From JBIKLM01 sp044375105 (GTDB taxonomy: Bacteria; Planctomycetota; UBA1135; GCA-002686595), in assembly GCA_044375105.1 (NCBI GenBank), contig JBILNK010000105.1, positions 1 to 14,638 of the forward strand: a DNA stretch of 14,638 bases, written 5' to 3'. Made by a program: the position numbers and the translations under genes. Shown here in pieces: positions 6,739 through 12,709 of the stretch (the stretch's first letter is position 1; each line of letters begins with the position of its first letter). The notes beneath the pieces are model-generated. The model saw only the letters and a list, made by a program, of their open reading frames with translations, did not search any database and had not been told where the DNA came from.

Positions 6739-8457
6739 ATGTCACGCCCCGCCCCGCGCTCCCCGCAGCCGATCGAGACCGTGCTGCGCGAGCGCTTCGG
6801 ACACGCCGCGCTGCGCCCCGAGCAGGCCCGCGCCATCGAGGCCCTCCTGGCGGGCCGGGACGTGCTGCTGATCCTGCCCACGGGCGGCGGAAAGTCCCTG
6901 TGCTACCAGCTCCCCGCGCTGCTGCTGGATGGCCCGACCCTGGTGCTGAGCCCGCTGATCGCCCTGATGGAGGACCAGGTGCGCGCGCTGGCGGCCCGGG
7001 GCATCGCCGCCGCCTGCGTGCATTCGGCCCAATCGGCGGGCGAGCGCCGCAGGCAGCTGGCGCGTTATGCCGCGGGCGACCTGCAGCTGCTCTACGCGAC
7101 CCCCGAGCGCCTGCGCAGCCCCGGCTTCCTGGAGCTGCTCCAGGCGCGCCCGCCGGCCCGGCTGGCCATCGACGAAGCCCACTGCATCTCCGCCTGGGGC
7201 CAGGACTTCCGCCCCGACTATTGGCAGCTCGGCCTGGCCCGCGAACGCCTGGGGCGGCCGCCCACGATCGCCCTGACCGCCACCGCCACGCCCACCACCC
7301 AGGCGGACATCGTCGCCCGCCTCGGGCTGTGCGACCCGCTGCTGGTGCGCGGGCCCCTGGACCGCCCCAACCTGTTCCTGGCCGCCTCGGTCTATGCGGA
7401 TGCCGACGAGCGCCGGGCGGCGCTGCTCGAACGGCTGGAGGCCCTGCCGGGCCCCGGGATCGTGTACCTGACCCTGATCCGCACGCTCGAAGCCCTGGCG
7501 GGCGAGCTCACGCGCCGCGGCCGGGAGGTCCTGGTCTACCACGGCGACCTGCCGCCCGCGGAGCGCCGGCGCATGCAGGCGCGGTTCATCGAGAGCCAGA
7601 ACGCGCTGGTGCTGGCCACCAACGCTTTCGGCCTCGGAATCGACAAGCCAAACATTCGTTTTGTGCTGCACGGCGAGCTGCCGCGCTGCCTCGAGGCCTG
7701 GACCCAGGAGTTCGGCCGCGCGGGCCGAGACGGCGGCGCTGCCTGGGTCGAGCTGTTCGCGACCCAAGAGGACCTGAGCGTGGCCCAGGGCTTCATCGGC
7801 TGGGCCAACCCCGACCAGGACGCCATCCTGCGGGTCCATCAGGCCCTGCGGGAGCAGCGCGAGCGCCTGCCGGACCTGGACGCCGAGGAGCTCTCGCGCC
7901 TGTGCTTCGGCAGCCGCCGTGCCGACGGCCGCTTGGCCACCTGCCTGGCCTGGCTCGAGGCCCTGGGCGTGATCTCCGGCCGGCTCGAGGAGCGCAGCCT
8001 GCGCTTCCTCGAGGAGCTCGACCCCGCCCGGGTACCGGAACACTTCCGTGGGCCGGAGAAGCAGCGCCGCGAGCTGACCGCGCTCCTGTCCATGTGGCAG
8101 CTGGCCGGCAGCCGCGCGACCTGCCGGCGCCGGAGCCTGGCGGAGGCCTTCGAGGGCGCAGCGCCCGAGGCCCCCTGCGGCGCCTGCGACGCCTGCGCCG
8201 AGGGCGCCCCCTGGCGCGCCGAGAAGGGCCTCGTGGCCCACGAGGCGCCGGCCAAGGGCGACTGGGAGCGCGGCGAGTACGAGCGCGGGGACTGGCTCCG
8301 GGTCGACGGCGGCCGGCTGGCCCTGGTGGTCGAGGTCCAACGCCTGGGGCCGGATCCGCTGCTGCTGGTCGAGGACGCGGACGGCGGCGAACGCTGGCGC
8401 CTGCGACCCACGCGGCGCCGGGTCGAGCGCCTGGATCGTCCTCCCCCGGGCGCCTGA
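6739..8457 (+). CDS. recQ: RecQ-family ATP-dependent DNA helicase
   Basis: A superfamily 2 3'-5' DNA helicase of 572 residues. Visible motifs are motif 0 RPEQ (26-29), motif I LPTGGGKSLCYQLPA (46-60), LLYATPERL (117-125), DEAH (145-148) with the RecQ aromatic-rich loop CISAWGQDFRPDYW, TATATP (180-185), and ATNAFGLGIDKPNIRFVLHGELP and QEFGRAGRDG (323-332) for motifs V and VI. The zinc cluster is C462, C480, C483 and C486 (CRRRSL...CGACDAC). The gap from motif VI to the first zinc Cys is about 130 residues, against about 50 in E. coli RecQ, and it looks helical and winged-helix-like. After the zinc cluster there is only a short tail with a beta-rich GDWLRVDGGRLALVVEVQRL segment, and no HRDC domain. 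ATG 6739 has no clear Shine-Dalgarno. The expected role is recombination and fork repair. Confidence 0.92.
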   Translation: MSRPAPRSPQPIETVLRERFGHAALRPEQARAIEALLAGRDVLLILPTGGGKSLCYQLPALLLDGPTLVLSPLIALMEDQVRALAARGIAAACVHSAQSAGERRRQLARYAAGDLQLLYATPERLRSPGFLELLQARPPARLAIDEAHCISAWGQDFRPDYWQLGLARERLGRPPTIALTATATPTTQADIVARLGLCDPLLVRGPLDRPNLFLAASVYADADERRAALLERLEALPGPGIVYLTLIRTLEALAGELTRRGREVLVYHGDLPPAERRRMQARFIESQNALVLATNAFGLGIDKPNIRFVLHGELPRCLEAWTQEFGRAGRDGGAAWVELFATQEDLSVAQGFIGWANPDQDAILRVHQALREQRERLPDLDAEELSRLCFGSRRADGRLATCLAWLEALGVISGRLEERSLRFLEELDPARVPEHFRGPEKQRRELTALLSMWQLAGSRATCRRRSLAEAFEGAAPEAPCGACDACAEGAPWRAEKGLVAHEAPAKGDWERGEYERGDWLRVDGGRLALVVEVQRLGPDPLLLVEDADGGERWRLRPTRRRVERLDRPPPGA

Positions 8458-8486
8458 GTGGCACACGCCGGGCTCGGGCGCCTGGG
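8445..8486 (+). terminator. 14-bp hairpin containing the recQ stop codon
   Basis: CCCGGGCGCCTGAG (8445-8458) pairs along its whole length with CTCGGGCGCCTGGG (8473-8486): 12 Watson-Crick pairs and two G-U pairs, with a 14-base loop. The recQ stop TGA (8455-8457) lies inside the left arm. No T-tract follows, so it is either a non-canonical terminator or a 3'-end stabilising structure. Confidence 0.55.
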
Positions 8487-8754
8487 ATCGGCGCGCACTT
8501 CGGCGGGGCGAACCAGGGGGGCTGAATGCGTTCCCTCGCAAGGCCCGCCAGGATCCCGCGCGCGGCCCTTTGAAACCCTCCCCAGAAACGAATCGAGGCC
8601 CCCGGCTCGTCTGCCAGGGGCCCCCTGCCCGCCCAAAATTGGGGGACTCGGACTCGTCCATCCCGGCCGCGCCGGGACAGCTTCCTCATCGACCCTCGAC
8701 GGTACTGCGATCCAGTCTTTTCCGCTAGAGAGTCCTGGATTGGGAAGGGCTCGA

Positions 8755-8797
8755 AGGCCCTGAGAACTCGGCGCGCGGCGACGGGTCCTCAGGGCCT
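8755..8797. terminator. Long bidirectional stem-loop between recQ and the PAS gene
   Basis: AGGCCCTGAG (8755-8764) is a perfect 10-bp inverted repeat of CTCAGGGCCT (8788-8797). After one A-C mismatch the stem continues with ACTCG (8766-8770) against CGGGT (8782-8786), including one G-U pair. It is symmetric enough to act on either strand. No T-tract is present on either side. Confidence 0.45.
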
Positions 8798-8812
8798 CAG
8801 TGCCCGTCAAAT

Positions 8813-8870
8813 GGCGGCTCGAGAAGCTCTAGGAAAAGCCGCCCAGACGGCTCGTGTACAGCCCGAGCCG
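8813..8870 (-). terminator. Tandem hairpins downstream of the PAS gene
   Basis: Read on the minus strand, the PAS gene is followed first by a 7-bp stem CGGCTCG/CGAGCCG (8848-8854 with 8864-8870, 9-base loop). A second 7-bp stem GGCGGCT/AGCCGCC follows (8813-8819 with 8837-8843, 17-base loop), and then ATTTGACGG. Both stems are perfect. They are candidate terminators for the two-gene minus-strand operon. Confidence 0.4.
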
Positions 8871-8886
8871 ATTTCGTCCCCGCCCT

Positions 8887-9327
8887 TTAGGCGACGCGGC
8901 GCGCGGCCCGTTCGCCGATGAACAGCCAGCGTTCCTCGCCGTTTCCGCGGCGCAGATAGACCTCCAGGTGCCGCACTCCATCCGCCTCCACCAGAGTGAA
9001 GGGAAAGTAAAGTGCCTGCGTGGCTTCGGCCTCGGCGCGCTGGAACAGCCCGCGGAACAGCCGGCTATTGGTCGTCGGGAGCAGATCGGTGAACAGCCCG
9101 CGACCCAGGGGATCCCCGGGCCGCGATCCGATCAGCCGTCGGGCCGCCAGATTGGCGCGCAGGAGCCTGCCTGCGGGATCGACCACGAACACCGCCAGAC
9201 CGCGGCGCTGGCTGTCGGCATCGAGCTCATCCGAACCGAGGGGCCCGGCGGCGGCAAAGTCGCACAGCTCGGCCAGATGCCGGGCGTGCTCGAAGCCGCT
9301 GTCCTCGAGGCGTGCATCGAAGCCCAT
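8887..9327 (-). CDS. Photoactive-yellow-protein-like PAS domain protein lacking the chromophore Cys
   Basis: A 146-residue single-domain protein. From LAVFVVDPAGRLLRAN onward it aligns without gaps to Halorhodospira PYP from Leu26 to Phe79 (compared with the PYP sequence as I remember it): GxxLGRGLFTDLLPTTNSRLFRGLF sits against [21 protein letters not shown]. The ending LEVYLRRGNGEERWLFIGER matches [20 protein letters not shown]. The PYP chromophore Cys69 is Thr85 here, and Tyr42 and Glu46 are Ala58 and Ala62, so p-coumarate photochemistry is not expected. It may still be a ligand-binding or protein-interaction PAS module. The ATG at 9327 is preferred over the GTG at 9357: it avoids overlap with the upstream gene and has GAGCGGGA ahead of it. 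It lies 13 bp after the coiled-coil gene and probably shares its transcript. No output domain is present. Confidence 0.75.
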   Translation of the reverse strand: MGFDARLEDSGFEHARHLAELCDFAAAGPLGSDELDADSQRRGLAVFVVDPAGRLLRANLAARRLIGSRPGDPLGRGLFTDLLPTTNSRLFRGLFQRAEAEATQALYFPFTLVEADGVRHLEVYLRRGNGEERWLFIGERAARRVA

Positions 9328-9340
9328 CGGCGTGTCCCGC

Positions 9341-9868
9341 TCAGTCGTTGCCGGCACGCAGGAAGAATCGGCCGCTCGGCAGCTCGCCTTCGAAACGCAT
9401 CTCCAGGCTGCGGAAGCAGCCGGTCAGCTCGCGGGTCAGATTGCGCAGGTCGCGGCCCACCTGCTCGGAATCGACCTTGGTCACCGAGGCGCTGGGGGGC
9501 TGGGCGCTTGTCTGCTGAGGCAGAGCTGCGGGGGTCTTCGGCTCCCCGGCGCGGCGCAGTCTGGCGATCAAAGCGCCCAGCTCGCCGAAACTCTTGACGC
9601 CCAGGCTCTCGAAGAAGCTCTCGCACTCCGCAGCCAGACCGGACAAGTCTGGCTCGACGGAGCCGCCGACCGCGAGCTCTCGCGCCGACTCCTCCGCTTC
9701 GCGCAGCTTGGTCTCCAGGGCTCGAATGTGCTCCAGGATCGGACCCGCTTCGGCCGTGCCCAGCTCGCTCTCCAGCTTCTCCCGATCCGCGTACAGGCAG
9801 ACCAGTTGGGCCTCGATGCTGGACAGCTCCAGCTCCGGTTGCACTTGTTCTCTCTCCTGATTCTCCAT
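9341..9868 (-). CDS. Small coiled-coil protein of unknown function
   Basis: A 175-residue soluble, acidic protein. Residues about 12-65 have strong heptad character (IEAQLVCLYADREKLESELG..GPILEHIRALETKLREAEESAREL). A second helical part covers 75-107 (LAAECESFFESLGVKSFGELGALIARLRR). A Pro/Ser/Thr/Gln-rich linker (108-130) then leads to a third helix (132-160, SEQVGRDLRNLTRELTGCFRSLEMRF). There is no signal peptide or membrane segment. The ATG at 9868 starts a protein-like sequence, while the frame upstream does not look coding. It is the first gene of a pair with the PYP-like PAS protein (13-bp gap), which suggests they bind each other or act together (inference). I do not recognise a family. 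Confidence 0.7.
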   Translation of the reverse strand: MENQEREQVQPELELSSIEAQLVCLYADREKLESELGTAEAGPILEHIRALETKLREAEESARELAVGGSVEPDLSGLAAECESFFESLGVKSFGELGALIARLRRAGEPKTPAALPQQTSAQPPSASVTKVDSEQVGRDLRNLTRELTGCFRSLEMRFEGELPSGRFFLRAGND

Positions 9869-10257
9869 GGTTCGCTCGACGTTTCGCTGTATTCGTAAGG
9901 CGCAAGCACGCCTTCGGATCGTGCGTTGACTGACGAGGCCCACCGTCCCCCGCAAGGGACAAGCTCGAACCTCGTAACCGCGAGCTGATCGGAAGCCGCT
10001 TCAGCCCGGATGAACACAATCCTCGAAAAACCGCAGCCAGCGCCCGGCCGAGCGCTGGGCACCGGTCGAGCAGCGCTCCACGGACAGCCGTGTCTCCAAC
10101 CGGGTGCGCGACGAGACTCTGCGCAGACTGAGGCGCTGAGCGGGCCGTCCCCCCCTCGTTGCCCCGTCAATTCCGTCGATCTCCCGGAAAAGTCCCACTG
10201 GTGAATCCGATTCCGGTTCAAGCCGGGCCGGGGCCGCTTTCGAACTAGTAGGAAGCC
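9869..10257. promoter_or_regulatory. 389-bp divergent intergenic region with several inverted repeats
   Basis: No gene is supported here. It must carry the promoters of two divergent transcripts, but no consensus -35/-10 pair is clear. Inverted repeats seen: GCACG/CGTGC around a CTTCGG turn (about 9906-9924), GTCCC/GGGAC (9945-9960), AGCTCG/CGAGCT (9962-9986) and a perfect 7-bp CCAGCGC/GCGCTGG with an 8-base loop (10037-10058). These could be operators or leader structure; GC-rich DNA also gives such pairs by chance. Confidence 0.4.
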
Positions 10258-11253
10258 ATGGACCCCCTCCTCCTTGCTGCGATGACCCTGGTGACCCTCT
10301 CCTCCGGCGGGGTCTTCACCTGGCTGCTGGTGCGCCGGGCGCACAGTGATCTGGCCGAAAGCCTGGGGCCCGAGCTCGGGCGTCTGGCGGCGGACATCAA
10401 AGAGCTGGCGGCAGAAGATCAGAAAGAACACCAGCGCACCCGCGAGGCCAGCCGGCCGATCGAGGACCGCTTGGCTTCCATCGAGGCAGAGCAGCGCACG
10501 CTTCTGCAGAGCCTTGGCAGGCTGGCCGACACGCCCACAGGCGCGGCGCCGGCTTCGGATCTGGAGCGCGTGCTGACCTCCTGGAGCGAGCTCTCCGAGC
10601 GCCAGCTCGCTGACCTCGAGACACGCCTCGACCAGCGCCTGCGGGCCCAGGCCGAAGCGTCGGAAACCCGCTGGAACACCGAAGCCGCTCGCTGGGCAGG
10701 ACAGGGCGGAAAGCTCGACCACATCGAAGCGCACCTGTCGGCCCTGGGCGGCCGGCTCGGCGAGGTTCTCGAAGGTCTCGAAGATATCACCGATCGTTTG
10801 CGCGAGTTGTTCACCGAACAGCAGGCGACCCAGCAGGCCGCCCTGGCCGCAGCCGCCGAATGCGCCCTGCTGGCACCAGGGCGCGAGGCGGCCTTGGTTC
10901 CAGATGCCGCAGAAAACCTGTCCGCCGATGCGGACCCTAGCGAAGAAGAACCGCAACTCTCCACCGGCCGCGGTGCGAGCGAGCGCCTGGCGAGGGCCGA
11001 GCGCTTCGAGTCCCTGGAACAGCTGACCGAGAGCCTGCGCAGCAGCCTCCTCTGCCTGGAAGCGGACCTCCAACAGGCGCAGGAGACCGCTAGCGTGGCC
11101 CGTGCCGAGAACGCCCTGTTGCGCCAGGCTAGCCAGGCCGAAATCCTGCGCCTGACCGAGCGCACTCGGCTGCAGTTCGGCGCCATCGCCAACGAGCTGT
11201 CCGAGCTCGAGCGCACACTGGATTCCAGCCTGCGCTCGAAGCAGCGCGCCTGA
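10258..11253 (+). CDS. Membrane-anchored long coiled-coil protein
   Basis: The protein has 331 residues. One N-terminal hydrophobic segment, about residues 4-24 (LLLAAMTLVTLSSGGVFTWLL), followed by VRR suggests an inner-membrane anchor with the remainder in the cytoplasm. The rest is almost all amphipathic helix rich in Glu, Leu, Arg, Ala and Gln. Clear heptad stretches cover about 30-90, 100-195 and 240-328, broken by an acidic Pro/Ser-containing linker near 215-240. The layout resembles envelope or cytoskeletal organisers such as RmuC-N-terminal-like or ZapG-like proteins, but no RmuC nuclease domain or other named domain is present. The start is supported by AGGA at 10250-10253, just upstream of ATG. 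It is divergent from the coiled-coil/PAS pair and lies 323 bp upstream of the pilin operon, so a link to pilus placement is possible but unproven. Confidence 0.7.
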   Translation: MDPLLLAAMTLVTLSSGGVFTWLLVRRAHSDLAESLGPELGRLAADIKELAAEDQKEHQRTREASRPIEDRLASIEAEQRTLLQSLGRLADTPTGAAPASDLERVLTSWSELSERQLADLETRLDQRLRAQAEASETRWNTEAARWAGQGGKLDHIEAHLSALGGRLGEVLEGLEDITDRLRELFTEQQATQQAALAAAAECALLAPGREAALVPDAAENLSADADPSEEEPQLSTGRGASERLARAERFESLEQLTESLRSSLLCLEADLQQAQETASVARAENALLRQASQAEILRLTERTRLQFGAIANELSELERTLDSSLRSKQRA

Positions 11254-11576
11254 GCGGCGGAAACACTGCAAACCGGCGCCGCATAGGTCACCCAGCTGCT
11301 GAGGGGGGCACCGGCCGCAGCGTGGAAGAGCCCTTGACCCACAGGCGCCCGCACTGGGTGTTGCAAGGCCCCCGCGCGCGCCGGGCCAAGTCCGGCCCCC
11401 CGGGGGTGCCCGAAAAACGATCGTCGGGCTCTGCACGGAAAGGGAATCGACGAAGACCGAACGGCAAAAATGGCTATCTCCGCTCAAGCGCGCGGGGCTG
11501 GCCCGCCGAAACAGGACCGTAGGGATGGCCGAGATCGGCGTCTCGGTCAGAAGGCGGTGCGGGAAGGAGTCGCGGG
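11254..11576. other. 323-bp leader/intergenic region before the pilin operon
   Basis: GCGGCG (11254-11259) pairs with CGCCGC (11277-11282) directly after the stop of the coiled-coil gene, a weak terminator candidate. GCCCGA/TCGGGC (11408-11429) frames an ACGATCGT palindrome. GGCCGAGA (11527-11534) pairs with TCTCGGTC (11541-11548) with one G-U pair, 28 bases before the first pilin ATG. The operon promoter should lie in this region, but I could not fix one. No protein-like frame is seen. Confidence 0.45.
11564..11569 (+). promoter_or_regulatory. Strong Shine-Dalgarno for the pilin operon
   Basis: AAGGAG lies 7 bases before the ATG at 11577. It is the clearest ribosome-binding site in the window and fixes the start of the first pilin-like gene. 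The two downstream genes rely on overlapping start and stop codons instead. Confidence 0.7.
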
Positions 11577-12008
11577 ATGAATCAAGATGTGTATCGGCCT
11601 CGGCGCGGGGCGGGCTCCGGTTTCAGCCTGCTCGAACTGATGTTCGCGCTCAGCATCCTGGTGGTCGCGATCGGTGCGGCCTTCAGCGGACAGGTGGGGT
11701 CGAGCAAACTGCTCAAGACCTCCGCCGAAACCCGTGTGGCCCTCCAGGACTTGCGCACGGCCATGGAAGAGGTCATGGCCAGCCCGACGCCCGAGGACCT
11801 GCCGCTGGTCGGCAGCCCCTTCCAGGCTGGGCAGCCGGTGGTGGCCTACGAGGGCCTGCACCTGCGCGACCAGCGCCTGGTCGCCACCTACCCGAATTTC
11901 GCCGGCGGACTCGTGCCAAACAGCCTACAGGTGTGCCTGACGATGACCTGGCTCGACGCCAACGGCAACCCCCGCCTCCAAGACTTGGTCACGGTGGTGA
12001 CGCGATGA
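11577..12008 (+). CDS. PilV/GspI-like minor pilin (prepilin)
   Basis: A 143-residue prepilin. A basic 15-residue leader ends in Gly15, followed by the class III signal FSLLELMFALSILVVAIGAAF (from Phe16). Glu20 is the conserved +5 Glu used in pilin assembly, and the cleavage site is GSG/FSLLE. The hydrophobic N-terminal helix and the following KLLKTSAETRVALQDLRTAMEEVMA resemble PilV or type II secretion GspI minor pseudopilins. The short C-terminal domain ends in a beta-like LQVCLTMTWLDANGNPRLQDLVTVVTR. A prepilin peptidase, not in this window, would process it in the inner membrane, and it would join the pilus tip or priming complex. It is the first gene of a three-gene operon and its TGA overlaps the next ATG (ATGA). 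Confidence 0.85.
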   Translation: MNQDVYRPRRGAGSGFSLLELMFALSILVVAIGAAFSGQVGSSKLLKTSAETRVALQDLRTAMEEVMASPTPEDLPLVGSPFQAGQPVVAYEGLHLRDQRLVATYPNFAGGLVPNSLQVCLTMTWLDANGNPRLQDLVTVVTR

Positions 12009-12709
12009 AACCCTGGATCCGAGGAGCCCGGCGTTCGCTGACCGGCATGACCGCCCTGGAGATGTCGATCGCCCTAGGAATTCTGATGCTGGTGGCCAGC
12101 ACGGTCACCCAGAGCATGGCGACCATGCAACGCATCCAGCGCGCCTCCGATGCGGCTTCCGATGCCCAAGCCCATGCGGCCAAAGCCATGCAGCGACTGA
12201 TCAGTGACCTCAAGGCCTCGGGCTTCGCAGTCGTCGGCAATCTCTCCTATCCGCACCTTTTCGGAGGCGGAGAGGTCGGCAGCGGCTACCCGGCAGAACA
12301 CGACCACGAGCCGGCGCAGAAATCGGCCCCGGCCGGTGACGACGCCGGTGGCCCGGATCGCGAGATCCTGTTCCTGCGCTGGCGCGACCAGGACCAGAAC
12401 GGGATTCCGGATATCGACGTGGCCAACTCCACCCTGCTGTGGGACGCCGCGCGGCCGATCTCATACACGCTCGTGACCCTGCCCAATGGAGAAAACGTGC
12501 TGCAGCGCCGCATCACTGGCGAACCGCCGCATGTGATCGCCCGGCATGTGGAGCGTTTCACCTGCGAGGCCTTCGGCGACCCGGGGGCCGGCCTGCCCGC
12601 CAATACGGTGCGGGTGCGATTGTGGCTGCGTGTGCCCATCGGGGACGGCAGCTTCGTTGAAGAGAACACCCAGGCGACGATTCGCCTGCGCAACGGGGCC
12701 AATCAATGA
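12005..12709 (+). CDS. PilW/GspJ-like minor pilin with a calcium-loop-like motif
   Basis: The protein has 234 residues. The leader ends in Gly14 and the mature N-terminus would be MTALEMSIALGILMLVAS, with Met instead of the usual Phe at +1 and Glu19 at +5. The long helix continues through TMQRIQRASDAASDAQAHAAKAMQRLISDLKASGF, as in PilW and GspJ pseudopilins, followed by EILFLRWRDQDQNGIPD and the later strands ISYTLVTLPNGENVLQRRI and VRVRLWLRVP. DQDQNGIPDID (128-138) fits the DxDxNGxxD calcium loop known from thrombospondin-type repeats. An acidic and His-containing insert (95-118) precedes it. The start is ATG at 12005, inside the previous stop. The frame is open further upstream to 11525, but that part only reads across the PilV-like gene. 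The stop overlaps the next start (ATGA). Confidence 0.82.
   Translation: MKPWIRGARRSLTGMTALEMSIALGILMLVASTVTQSMATMQRIQRASDAASDAQAHAAKAMQRLISDLKASGFAVVGNLSYPHLFGGGEVGSGYPAEHDHEPAQKSAPAGDDAGGPDREILFLRWRDQDQNGIPDIDVANSTLLWDAARPISYTLVTLPNGENVLQRRITGEPPHVIARHVERFTCEAFGDPGAGLPANTVRVRLWLRVPIGDGSFVEENTQATIRLRNGANQ

Larger units (their letters stand above)
8458..8886. other. 429-bp convergent, hairpin-rich gene-free region
   Basis: No reading frame here resembles a protein. Besides the recQ hairpin it holds a perfect 7-bp stem TCCCGGC/GCCGGGA (8661-8677, 3-base loop) and the stems listed separately at 8755-8797, 8813-8843 and 8848-8870. The stretch is visibly less GC-rich than the flanking genes. Its most likely use is separating the two converging transcripts. 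Confidence 0.5.

Noticed and set aside
4955..6871. Long plus-strand open frame of about 638 codons
   Set aside because: It is antisense to the TPR-like and membrane-protein genes, has low-complexity composition, and runs into the start of recQ.
6742..8661. Long minus-strand open frame of about 639 codons opposite recQ
   Set aside because: It is a mirror of recQ codons; the RecQ reading has all helicase motifs.
10213..10222. GGTTCAAGCC as the T-arm of a tRNA
   Set aside because: No acceptor stem, anticodon arm or D-arm can be drawn around it.
11334..11362. TTGACC as a -35 box for the pilin operon
   Set aside because: At the correct spacing the sequence is GGTGTT, a poor -10. I also found no -24/-12 (sigma-54) match.
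9568..11487. Long minus-strand open frame of about 639 codons
   Set aside because: It covers the membrane coiled-coil gene in antisense and then enters the 175-residue coiled-coil gene in the wrong frame. It has no recognisable domain.
11525..12004. Upstream start for the PilW-like protein
   Set aside because: That stretch overlaps the PilV-like gene in another frame. The prepilin leader and ATGA overlap fix the start at 12005.
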